Assembly: GCA_021641325.1 (NCBI GenBank)
Contig: JAJXPD010000010.1
Location: 1-21,761, forward strand
From: Opitutales bacterium
GTDB taxonomy: Bacteria > Verrucomicrobiota > Verrucomicrobiia > Opitutales > Intestinicryptomonadaceae
Length of the DNA: 21,761 bases
Reading direction: 5' to 3'
The translations under genes and the position numbers were made by a program. Under the pieces are notes generated by a model. That model had not been told where the DNA came from. It saw only the letters and a program-made list of their open reading frames with translations, and ran no database searches. How positions within the stretch are numbered: position 1 is the stretch's first letter; each line of letters begins with the position of its first letter. Positions 6,727 to 14,875 of this stretch are shown here, piece by piece.

Positions 6727-8946
6727 TTATTTTAGCGAAGGCGGACGCCCCATATCGTAAAACAATATTCTCATACTGTTGGCTACAACTAAAATTGTCG
6801 AGGAATTATGCATCACAGCCCCAAAAATTACTGGAATTGTTCCGAGCGCGCCCAGCATAAGCCCGAGTGTATTTATGCCGACTGCCGCAATCAGGTTCTG
6901 CCGCACGACGTCCATCGTATACTTTGAAAGCCCGTAGATTCCGGGGAGCATGAGTGCGTTGTCGCCTGCTATCGTGATGTCGGAAGCCTCCATTGCGACG
7001 TCTGTGCGCGTCTTTCCGAGTGCGATTCCGACGTCGGCGTAGGCGAGGGCGGGGGCGTCGTTTATGCCGTCGCCTACCATCACCACCTTGTTCCCGCGAG
7101 CCTGCATGCCGAGCACCACGCGCGCCTTGTCTTCGGGCAGAAGCTCGTACTCGTAGCTGTCTATGCCGAGTCTGCGCGCAACGACGTCAGCCTGCTGTTC
7201 GAGGTCTCCCGTAAGCAAAACTATATCGTCGACTCCCAAGTTGCGCAGGCGGTTGAGTGCCTTTTTCATGTTCTCGCGCAAGGGGTCTCTGATTCCTATC
7301 AGCCCCGCGATTTCGTCGTCCTTTGCGACGTACACGACATTTTCGCCCTTCGCGAAAAGCGCGGACGCTTGCTCGCGCATGGGGTGCGTGTGGATTCCGC
7401 ATTCATTGAGGAATTTCTTGTTGCCCACGCGGATTGTCGAGCCGTCGACTGTTGTATACACGCCGCGTCCGACAATCGTGTTGACATCGCCGTGGTGCGG
7501 AATGCGGACGCCCTCGCGCGTGGCGGCGTCGAGAATCGCCGACGCCATCGGGTGTTTCGAGGTTTCCTCCGCCGCCGCAGCGTAGCAGACGATGTCTTTC
7601 TGCGTAAATTTTTTCGACGGCGGCACTATGCTTTCGACGCGCGGTTTGCCGTCGGTGAGAGTTCCCGTCTTGTCGAGAATGAGGGTATCCGCCTTGCTCA
7701 TCGATTCAATCACGCCGCTTCCCTTTATTAGAACGCCCTGCCGCGCCGCAGTGTTGATTGCCGCCGACAGCGCCGCCGCCGTCGAAAGCTTTATGCCGCA
7801 GGAGTAGTCTATGATGAGCATGTTCAACGCCCTGTTCATGTCGCGCGTGAGCGCGTAGACCAGACCCGCAAGAACTATGTTGAGCGGCACGAGCGCGGAC
7901 GAAAATTTGTCGGCGTAGTTTTGCACTTCCGCCTTTTTGCCGCCCGCGTCCTCGACCATTTTTATGATTTTCGAGACCGCCGTGTTCTCGCCCGCAGACT
8001 CCACTTTGCAGGTTATTGTGCCCTCCACCACGAGCGTTCCCGCGAACACCCTGCCGCCCGTCTTGCGCGAGACGGGTTCAAATTCGCCCGTAATCGACGA
8101 CTGGTTGATTACCGCGTGCCCCGAGACAATCTCGCCGTCGGCGCAGATTTTTTCGCCAGAATGCACCACGATTATGTCGCCCGATTTCAGCTTTTTTGCT
8201 GGGATTTTTTCGAGCGGATTTCCGATTCTGTTTTTCAGCGGGTGCCAGACCGTTTCGTTTTCGACCGAAAGCATGTCGCGGATTGCGTTGCGCGTGCGGT
8301 TCATCGTGTAGACTGTCATCGACTCCGCCAAGTCGTGCAGGAAAAGCACCGTCAGTGCCGACGCCGTTTTGCCAGAGAGCACGCTCGAAAGCACAGCCAA
8401 CGCGCTGAGCGTGTCGGCGTTGGGAAGCATCGACCTTTTGAGCGCGCCGATTCCGCTTTTGAATAGCGGGTATGCGAGCGCGAGCGCGCCGATTCCGGGG
8501 AAGCCGAAAAGTCTGCCCGCGATTGTCGCAGGCACCGCTTTCTTTGCGAGCCACGAACCGAGCAGCAGCGACGCCGACACCGCGCTGCGCGTTATGAGCG
8601 TCGAGAGCGGCTCTTCGTGCAAGTCGCGCTCTTCGACCAAAAGCCTGTTCTTTTCCTCGCGCTCCCTTTGCAAAATGCCGAGCGAGTGCGCGGCTATGAT
8701 TTCCTCCGCAGCCGACATAATCCTGTCTGGCGTCGTTTTTTCGGCGTCGAACTTTACAACGACGGACTCCGCCGCGGCGTTTATCCGCACCGATTCCACG
8801 CCCTCCAAAATCTTGAAGTGCGAAAGCAGGTGTTCGCGCTCGTCGCCTTTTCCGACATAGCGCAACCCCCTGCATGTAATCCTTATTCTCCCGCGTATTT
8901 CATGGGCGCGGAAGCATTTCAACAGAGGTGTTTTTTTCTTGAACAT
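6727..8946 (-). CDS. P1B-type ATPase, FezB-like (ferrosome-associated)
   Basis: A 739-residue heavy-metal-type P-type ATPase that should pump a transition metal, probably iron, using ATP. Catalytic motifs are intact: TGE 286-288 (actuator), DKTGTLT with phosphorylated Asp 425, the P1B-specific HP pair 465-466, GDGINDAP from 625, and a MHNSSTILVVANS segment in a late membrane helix. The N-terminal region (about 1-95) is HMA-like in pattern but has no CxxC. Instead it carries an arginine-rich stretch EIRGRIRITCRGLR (Arg 18, 20, 22, 26, 29). The membrane site that reads CPC in Cu/Zn pumps is SCG here (382-384). Missing CxxC, altered CPC and the Arg-rich motif together point to the P1B-6 group that includes ferrosome FezB. 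It starts four bases after the preceding HMA2 gene. A plain metal exporter is the alternative. Confidence 0.9.
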   Translation of the reverse strand: MFKKKTPLLKCFRAHEIRGRIRITCRGLRYVGKGDEREHLLSHFKILEGVESVRINAAAESVVVKFDAEKTTPDRIMSAAEEIIAAHSLGILQREREEKNRLLVEERDLHEEPLSTLITRSAVSASLLLGSWLAKKAVPATIAGRLFGFPGIGALALAYPLFKSGIGALKRSMLPNADTLSALAVLSSVLSGKTASALTVLFLHDLAESMTVYTMNRTRNAIRDMLSVENETVWHPLKNRIGNPLEKIPAKKLKSGDIIVVHSGEKICADGEIVSGHAVINQSSITGEFEPVSRKTGGRVFAGTLVVEGTITCKVESAGENTAVSKIIKMVEDAGGKKAEVQNYADKFSSALVPLNIVLAGLVYALTRDMNRALNMLIIDYSCGIKLSTAAALSAAINTAARQGVLIKGSGVIESMSKADTLILDKTGTLTDGKPRVESIVPPSKKFTQKDIVCYAAAAEETSKHPMASAILDAATREGVRIPHHGDVNTIVGRGVYTTVDGSTIRVGNKKFLNECGIHTHPMREQASALFAKGENVVYVAKDDEIAGLIGIRDPLRENMKKALNRLRNLGVDDIVLLTGDLEQQADVVARRLGIDSYEYELLPEDKARVVLGMQARGNKVVMVGDGINDAPALAYADVGIALGKTRTDVAMEASDITIAGDNALMLPGIYGLSKYTMDVVRQNLIAAVGINTLGLMLGALGTIPVIFGAVMHNSSTILVVANSMRILFYDMGRPPSLK

Positions 8947-8950
8947 ATCC

Positions 8951-9319
8951 TTATTTCAAATTGTCGAGCGCGTGTTTTATGCGTTTTGCCAGCGTCTTTT
9001 CGTCGGCTTCGGCGGCGTCGGGCGAGCATGCAATTTCTATCGTCGCGTTCCATGCCCCGCGAATCCACGCCATCACGGCGTCTTCCGACGTTTCGTTCGG
9101 ATTGTACGATACAAGAAGATTTCCCGTGATTTTGCAGAGCGAAACCTCCGTAATTCCGACCCTCTTTTTGAGGGCGTTCAGAAACAACGGCGCGTATTTT
9201 TCCGCGTATTCGGGGTACGACTTTATGCCGCCGACGTTGATTCGCAGGCGTCCGCGTATGCTGTGGAGCACTTTCAGGCTTCTGACAAACGAAAGCGCGA
9301 TTTTTTTCAGCGGGTTCAT
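8951..9319 (-). CDS. Small HMA2-type protein with arginine-rich motif (ferrosome-associated candidate)
   Basis: A 122-residue protein with a ferredoxin-like HMA2 pattern: VLHSIRGRLRINVGGI (strand with Arg 22, 24, 26), a helix with paired aromatic residues, GITEVSLCKITGNLLVSYNP (two strands), then EDAVMAWIRGAW. It has no CxxC. The N-terminus is amphipathic and hydrophobic (MNPLKKIALSFVRSL), enough for peripheral membrane contact but not a clear span. The chosen ATG overlaps the stop of the upstream HMA2 gene as ATGA (9319-9316), a classic coupling junction; the open frame extends further upstream, but that part is only an alternate frame of the upstream gene. The motif HSIxGRxR is shared with the upstream protein and, in GRxR form, with the ATPase, arguing that the three work on one membrane system. 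No enzymatic function is implied. Confidence 0.85.
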   Translation of the reverse strand: MNPLKKIALSFVRSLKVLHSIRGRLRINVGGIKSYPEYAEKYAPLFLNALKKRVGITEVSLCKITGNLLVSYNPNETSEDAVMAWIRGAWNATIEIACSPDAAEADEKTLAKRIKHALDNLK

Positions 9320-9855
9320 TTGCAGATGTTCACGCTTTGGAAGAGCCACCAGAGCAGGTTCGTGGGGAACGACGGCGTTGTTGTCTGTATCTTGAATGTC
9401 CTGCGGAGAATCGGTACGGTTTTGAGGAGTTGGAGAATCAGCAGAATCGTCATGAGTGCGCGGAGGTCGAAAAGTCCCTTTGTGCGCTGCATGAGAGCCT
9501 GATTGAACGCGTAGCCTATTGTGGTAAGCTCGCTTGCAAGCAGCGATTTCCTCGACTTCACCTGCGCCTCGAAGTCGAAGCAATAGGTGAGGGCGGATAC
9601 CACGATTACGGGCGAAAGCGTCTTGGCGTCGTATTCCACAAGCACCGTTCCGAGCATCGGGTTTGCCGATATTTTCCTTATGCCGCCCACTCCCGACAGC
9701 GTTTTTACGATTCGCTCCGCAATGGCGCGGTTCGACTTCATCGACGGTATGCGCACGCGCATTCTGCCGGCTATCGAGTGTTTTACTTCGAGAACTCCCT
9801 GAAACGACGGCGCGCGCAGTGCGGCGTCCAAAATACTGTTGCCTTGTATGTCCAT
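9316..9855 (-). CDS. HMA2-type membrane protein, FezC-like
   Basis: A 179-residue protein and first gene of the operon. Residues 20-100 form an HMA2-type ferredoxin-like domain beginning VLEVKHSIAGRMRVRIP (Arg 31, 33, 35), then GGIRKISANPMLGTVLVEYD. The second half has the typical HMA2 C-terminal arrangement: a helix with TKGLFDLRALMTILLILQLLKTVPIL (hydrophobic span about 133-150) and a closing aromatic segment TNLLWWLFQSV. There is no CxxC metal site. Proteins of this layout accompany P1B-6 ATPases in ferrosome (fez) loci, as I recall the published work. The ATG at 9855 is preceded by AGAGG at a spacing of ten bases, and the transcript likely begins near 9904 under a DtxR-like operator. The stop overlaps the next start (ATGA). 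Confidence 0.85.
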   Translation of the reverse strand: MDIQGNSILDAALRAPSFQGVLEVKHSIAGRMRVRIPSMKSNRAIAERIVKTLSGVGGIRKISANPMLGTVLVEYDAKTLSPVIVVSALTYCFDFEAQVKSRKSLLASELTTIGYAFNQALMQRTKGLFDLRALMTILLILQLLKTVPILRRTFKIQTTTPSFPTNLLWWLFQSVNICK

Positions 9856-9877
9856 TGAAATGTTGCCTCTTGGTTGG

Positions 9878-9891
9878 GGGCGTTTGCGCCC
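9878..9891 (-). other. Hairpin in the leader of the ferrosome-like operon
   Basis: GGGCG and CGCCC pair around a 4-nt loop (9878-9891), between the predicted transcription start and the Shine-Dalgarno sequence. It is short, has no T-run, and does not mask the ribosome site. It may stabilise the 5' end or have no role. Confidence 0.35.
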
Positions 9892-9898
9892 ATTGTTG

Positions 9899-9922
9899 AA
9901 AAGTTAATTTAGTCTAACTTTT
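9899..9922. promoter_or_regulatory. Candidate DtxR/IdeR-type iron operator
   Basis: A perfect inverted repeat, AAAAGTTA and TAACTTTT, with an 8-bp centre. On the minus strand the 19-mer AAAAGTTAGACTAAATTAA (9922-9904) agrees with the DtxR consensus TTAGGTTAGCCTAACCTAA at 13 positions, including the central TTAG-N-CTAA. It covers the -10 hexamer of the operon promoter, so binding of a metal-loaded repressor would block transcription when iron (or manganese) is plentiful. The match is by eye. No DtxR-family gene is in the window. Confidence 0.6.
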
Positions 9923-9939
9923 CCGTTTCCCATTGTCAA
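9911..9939 (-). promoter_or_regulatory. Promoter of the ferrosome-like operon
   Basis: On the minus strand a perfect -35 TTGACA (9939-9934), a 17-bp spacer and TAGACT (9916-9911; four of six -10 matches) lie upstream of the first HMA2 gene. The predicted leader is about 50 nt. The promoter sits just beyond the enolase terminator, so the operon is independently transcribed. Confidence 0.75.
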
Positions 9940-9970
9940 GTTTTTTGGGGGGCGTGGCGGTTTGGGGTGC

Positions 9971-10000
9971 AAAAAAAGCCCGCCGCATTGCGCGTCGGAC
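9971..10000 (-). terminator. Rho-independent terminator of eno
   Basis: On the minus strand GTCCGACGC pairs with GCGGCGGGC (one mismatch, one G-U) around a 5-nt loop at 10000-9978, followed by seven T (9977-9971). It lies 36 bp after the enolase stop and separates eno from the downstream operon. Confidence 0.8.
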
Positions 10001-10036
10001 TCGTATACTTCATATTTTTCGCGGAATGTCCACTCT

Positions 10037-11575
<1,539 letters not shown>

Positions 11576-11577
11576 TC

Positions 11578-12765
11578 ATGTCAAAAAGACCTCTAAACGT
11601 CGGATTAATCGGCGGCGGTTGCGGCGCGTTCATCGCGCAACCCCACCAAAAGGCAATATTCTCGGACGGCACCCGCAGAGTCGCCGCCGGGGCGCTCCAC
11701 CCGAATCCCGAAGTCGCGATGAAGGAAGCCGAAAATTGGCCGTACCCCATCAAGGGCTATCCGTCGTACGTCGAAATGATTGAGGACCAGAAGAACCTCC
11801 CCGAAGACCAGCGTCTCGACTACGTCCTCATCGTAACCCCAAACTTTGTGCACTTCGACCCCGCAATGAAGGCAATCGAGGCGGGAATTCCGGTCATGTG
11901 CGAAAAGCCCCTTACAATCAACCTCGAACAGGCGGACGCGCTCGTTGCAGCCGCCACCGCAAAGGGTCTGCCGTTTGCCGTAGCGCACACATACCTAGGC
12001 CACTGGTCGTCGTGGTTCTCGCGCTTCGTGGTGACAAGCGGTCTGCTCGGCGACGTTCGCTGGGTGGATTCGTCCTACATTCAGGGTTGGCTCGCGAAGA
12101 AGATTGAACAACAGGGCGGCGAAAGCGGCGCGGACTGGCGCACAGACCCCAAGCGTTCGGGCGGCTCGCTCTGCTGCGGCGACATCGGCACTCACGCGCT
12201 CATGCAGCTGCGCTTCGTGACGGGTCTCGACGTAACCCGCGTTTCGGCGCACTTCGAAACTTTCGTAAAGAGCCGTCTGCTCGACGACCACGCAACCGTC
12301 TACTGCGAACTTTCCAACGGCGGCAAGGGCATGGTCAGAGCCTCGCAGGTTTGCATCGGCCACAAGAACGACATGGCAATCGAAGTCGCGGGCACTAAGG
12401 GCACGCTTGTATGGCGTCAGGAAGAGCCCGAAAAGGTCGTCATCATGCTGGCGGGACAGCCCGACCGCGTTTACTGGCGCGGCGACGTCCAGCCCAACGA
12501 CGGCTTCCTCGGCGACGTTCCCGAATGGCTGCTCAAAGAACCGCGCATTCCGTCGGGACACCCCGAAGGCTTCCACGACGCCTATGCGCGTCTGCACCGC
12601 GAGTTCGAAAAGGACATTCGCGCATGGAAGGAAGGCAAGCCCTTCTCGTACGAACACACCCGCTACGCCACCGTCCTCGACGGCAGAATAGGCTTGGCGT
12701 TCGTAGACGCGTCCATCAAGAGCAACGCCAAGGAAGGCGCTTGGGAACCCGTCAAGCTCAGCTAA
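11578..12765 (+). CDS. Gfo/Idh/MocA-family NAD(P)-dependent oxidoreductase
   Basis: A 395-residue cytoplasmic dehydrogenase of the glucose-fructose oxidoreductase / inositol dehydrogenase family. The Rossmann dinucleotide loop is GLIGGGCGAF at 9-18. YVLIVTPNFVHFDPAMKAIEAGIPVMCEKPL carries the EKP motif with Lys 110, which binds cofactor and substrate. The catalytic D-x-G-x-H signature is GDIGTHA with Asp 202 and His 206. The sugar or cyclitol substrate cannot be told from sequence. The ATG at 11578 starts the conserved domain and has AAGGA nine bases upstream; the frame stays open further upstream, but that stretch has no family match. Codon use is strongly biased to C/G-ending codons and AAG, as in dnaN and the HU gene, hinting at high expression. 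It stands alone, followed by a 265-bp gap. Confidence 0.92.
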   Translation: MSKRPLNVGLIGGGCGAFIAQPHQKAIFSDGTRRVAAGALHPNPEVAMKEAENWPYPIKGYPSYVEMIEDQKNLPEDQRLDYVLIVTPNFVHFDPAMKAIEAGIPVMCEKPLTINLEQADALVAAATAKGLPFAVAHTYLGHWSSWFSRFVVTSGLLGDVRWVDSSYIQGWLAKKIEQQGGESGADWRTDPKRSGGSLCCGDIGTHALMQLRFVTGLDVTRVSAHFETFVKSRLLDDHATVYCELSNGGKGMVRASQVCIGHKNDMAIEVAGTKGTLVWRQEEPEKVVIMLAGQPDRVYWRGDVQPNDGFLGDVPEWLLKEPRIPSGHPEGFHDAYARLHREFEKDIRAWKEGKPFSYEHTRYATVLDGRIGLAFVDASIKSNAKEGAWEPVKLS

Positions 12766-12799
12766 TAAAACTTGCATACTCCGACTCCGCGCAGGCAAA

Positions 12800-12825
12800 A
12801 CGCCCACGCGGCGTCGCTGTTTTTT
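12800..12825 (+). terminator. Weak candidate terminator after the oxidoreductase gene
   Basis: ACGCC (12800-12804) pairs with GGCGT (12810-12814) around five bases, and a run of six T follows after a 5-base gap (12820-12825). The stem is short and the T-run is not adjacent, so function is uncertain. Confidence 0.35.
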
Positions 12826-12898
12826 GGACAAAAAAGCGGTGCTGGACAGGAAAGTTGAGAAAATTTCGAAATTCTTAGAAAATCGCGTTTTAATTTTG

Positions 12899-12926
12899 TT
12901 GACATTCCCGCAGGCTAAATAAGCTT
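12899..12926 (+). promoter_or_regulatory. Possible promoter for the HU gene
   Basis: A perfect TTGACA at 12899-12904 is followed at 15-17 bp only by poor -10 candidates (TAAGCT at 12920, AGCTTT at 12922). If used, it creates a leader of about 100 nt before the HU ATG. That leader contains a TCGGA/TCCGA hairpin near 12979-12996. Confidence 0.4.
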
Positions 12927-13030
12927 TTACGCCTTGTAATTGATTTCGGGCATGTGTACGCGCTCCGCAGGCGGGGTTCGGAAAACTTTGTCCGAGGCAT
13001 CTATTTCACAACAATAAAATATATCAAACC

Positions 13031-13384
13031 ATGCAAAATCTTACTAAAAGAGAAATTGTGCAAAGAATTTATCAGGACAAAGAGGAATGCCGCCGCGGCG
13101 ACATTCTCCAAAACGATGTAAAAGACATCGTCCAGCGCACGCTCGACATTCTTTCGGAATCGCTCGCGCAGGGCAAAAACGTAGAGCTTAGAAACTTCGG
13201 CGTGCTCGAAGTTCAGGTTCGCAAGCCCCGCGTCGGCAGAAACCCCACGAAGCCCGACCACGACGTCGTTATCCCCAAACGCGCAATCGTCAAGTTCAAG
13301 GCGGGCAAGGAATTGAAGGCGGCCCTCAAAAACCTCGACCTTTCGCTCGTCGAGGAAAGCAAGGCCGCCCGCGCCAGAAAGTAG
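13031..13384 (+). CDS. HU/IHF-family nucleoid DNA-binding protein
   Basis: A 117-residue histone-like protein that binds and bends DNA in the nucleoid as a dimer. Family features are the helical N-terminal half (LTKREIVQRI, then DVKDIVQRTLDILSESLAQGKNVELRNFGVLEV) and the DNA-gripping arm with RKPRVGRNP at 64-72, where the proline after GRN is the one that intercalates into DNA, followed by the closing VKFKAGKELKAAL. It is longer than the usual 90-95 residues because of an insert in the first helix-turn (DKEECRRGD) and a basic, Ala-rich C-terminal tail (EESKAARARK). hisS follows six bases after the stop, so the two form an operon. HU versus IHF subunit cannot be decided from this sequence. Confidence 0.93.
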   Translation: MQNLTKREIVQRIYQDKEECRRGDILQNDVKDIVQRTLDILSESLAQGKNVELRNFGVLEVQVRKPRVGRNPTKPDHDVVIPKRAIVKFKAGKELKAALKNLDLSLVEESKAARARK

Positions 13385-13390
13385 GCTTTT

Positions 13391-14686
13391 ATGTTTAAAA
13401 CGCTGCCGGGGTTCAGGGAGTTTTATCCCGAAGATTGCGCCAAAAAGAACTATATTTTCGGCGTCTGGCGGCGCGCGGCGCGCTCGTTCGGCTTTTCCGA
13501 GTTCGAGCCGCCCGTTCTCGAACAGCTCGACCTCTTCACCGAAAAAAGCGGCGAGGAAATCAAGTCGCAGCTGTTCGAATTTGTGGACAAGGGCGGCAGG
13601 GCGGTTTCGCTCCGTCCCGAAATGACGCCGTCGCTCGCCCGCATGGTCGGCGCGAAGGCGGCGGGAATCAGACGCCCAGTAAAGTGGTTTGCGATAGGCG
13701 AGAACTACCGCTACGAACGCCAGCAAAAGGGCAGGCTCCGCGCGTTCTTCCAGTACAACGCCGACATTCTCGGAGAGGAGTCTCTCGATGCCGACGCCGA
13801 GGTTATCGCGCTTCTGATAGAATCGCTCCGCGGCTTCGGGCTGACGGAAAACGAGTTCAAACTGCGCCTCGGCGACAGAACCCTCTGGGTGCTTTTCCTC
13901 GAAAGCGCGGGCGTTCCCGACGCGAAAATCATTTCCGTGCTTTCGGTAATCGACAAGCTCGAAAAGGTTTCGCCCGAAGCCCTGCGCGAAATGACGGTCG
14001 CCGCGCTCGACGGCACGGGGCTTGACGCCGACGCGCTTGTCGGCAAAATCAAAAATTTCATTTCGCTTCGTGATTTGGACTCCATGGGGGCGGCATTCGA
14101 CACCGACGGCGAACTCGCCGAACGCGTCGACGCAAGAATAGCCGACTTGCGCAAGCTTGTGTCGATTCTCGAATCGCTCGGCGTGGGCGCGTTCATCTCG
14201 CCCGATTTGAGCATTGTGCGAGGCTTGGCGTATTACACGGGCTTCGTGTTCGAGGCGTTCCAGACGGTCGGAACGGGTCGCGCCCTCGCGGGCGGCGGAC
14301 GCTACGACAACCTCGTAAAAAAACTCGGCTATCAGGACATGCCGGCAGTCGGTTTCGGCATGGGCGACGTCACGGTTTCCGATTTGCTCGAACTCGTCGG
14401 CAAGTCGGGCGAATTGCGCGACGCCCCCGACGCGTATTTCGTGATAGGCTCGGAAAACGTCCGCCCGAAGGCTTTGGAGATAATCTCCGCGCTCCGCAGG
14501 TCGGGCGTCAAGACCGACTACCCGCTTAAACAGGCGTCGTTCGGCAAGCAGTTCAAGCAGGCGGACGCCGTGGGTGCGGCAAAGGCGTACATTTTGGGCG
14601 ACGACGAACTCGCGCAGGGAATCGTAAAAATCAAGGATTTGAAATCGGGCGAAACGTCCGCTGTTGCGCTAAGCTCGCTGCTTTGA
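13391..14686 (+). CDS. hisS: Histidine--tRNA ligase
   Basis: A 431-residue class II aminoacyl-tRNA synthetase that charges tRNA-His. The N-terminal catalytic core begins FKTLPGFREFYPEDCAKKNYIF. SLRPEMTPSLARM precedes motif 2 (GENYRYERQQKGRLRAFFQYNADILG, from residue 103). The histidine-specific loop RGLAYYTGFVFEAF lies at 277-290, and GGGRYDNLV with GFGMGDV forms motif 3. The last 100 residues are the anticodon-binding domain (FKQADAVGAAKAYILGDDELAQGIVKIKDLKSGE). In many HisRS the loop reads RGLDYYTG; here the Asp is Ala. A HisZ paralogue was considered, but the intact HisRS loop and the anticodon domain argue for the synthetase. It is second in an operon with the HU gene and is followed by a strong terminator. 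Confidence 0.94.
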   Translation: MFKTLPGFREFYPEDCAKKNYIFGVWRRAARSFGFSEFEPPVLEQLDLFTEKSGEEIKSQLFEFVDKGGRAVSLRPEMTPSLARMVGAKAAGIRRPVKWFAIGENYRYERQQKGRLRAFFQYNADILGEESLDADAEVIALLIESLRGFGLTENEFKLRLGDRTLWVLFLESAGVPDAKIISVLSVIDKLEKVSPEALREMTVAALDGTGLDADALVGKIKNFISLRDLDSMGAAFDTDGELAERVDARIADLRKLVSILESLGVGAFISPDLSIVRGLAYYTGFVFEAFQTVGTGRALAGGGRYDNLVKKLGYQDMPAVGFGMGDVTVSDLLELVGKSGELRDAPDAYFVIGSENVRPKALEIISALRRSGVKTDYPLKQASFGKQFKQADAVGAAKAYILGDDELAQGIVKIKDLKSGETSAVALSSLL

Positions 14687-14715
14687 GCTTCGGCGCACGC
14701 GCCGTTTTACAGGAC

Positions 14716-14748
14716 ACTCCGCGCCGACAGGTTGCGGAGTTTTTTTTT
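14716..14748 (+). terminator. Rho-independent terminator of the HU-hisS operon
   Basis: ACTCCGC (14716-14722) pairs perfectly with GCGGAGT (14734-14740) around 11 bases and runs into nine T (14740-14748). It is 30 bp after the hisS stop. Confidence 0.9.
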
Positions 14749-14833
14749 CGCCGCAAATTTGGCGCGAGGCCATGCTCGGGCGCGGGGAGGGCGGCGCGGA
14801 GGAAAGAGCTGCGATTCTTTTAATTTTTCATGC

Positions 14834-14861
14834 TTGCTTTTCTTTGTCCGTTTATTATAAA
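14834..14861 (+). promoter_or_regulatory. Promoter of the three-paralogue cluster
   Basis: TTGCTT (14834-14839) and TATAAA (14856-14861) are separated by 16 bp, in an AT-rich stretch that stands out from the GC-rich surroundings. Initiation near 14868 would leave a leader of under ten bases before the ATG at 14876. Confidence 0.5.
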
Positions 14862-14875
14862 TTATAGAGCATTAG

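Noticed and set aside
6727..8946. Annotation of the ATPase as a copper or zinc/cadmium exporter
   Set aside because: It has no CxxC in the N-terminal region and no CPC in the membrane site, and the Arg-rich motif and HMA2 neighbours point elsewhere.
8951..9583. A longer 210-residue version of the small HMA2 protein
   Set aside because: Its first 88 residues are an out-of-frame reading of the upstream HMA2 gene. The internal ATG makes a clean ATGA overlap and starts the conserved domain.
9899..9922. A Fur box at the ferrosome-like promoter
   Set aside because: The GATAAT-type hexamers of Fur sites are missing; the core fits the DtxR pattern much better.
13391..14686. HisZ (regulatory HisS paralogue) instead of HisS
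   Set aside because: The histidine-binding loop RGLAYYTG, motif 2 and the C-terminal anticodon-binding domain are all present, whereas HisZ normally lacks the latter; hisG is not adjacent.
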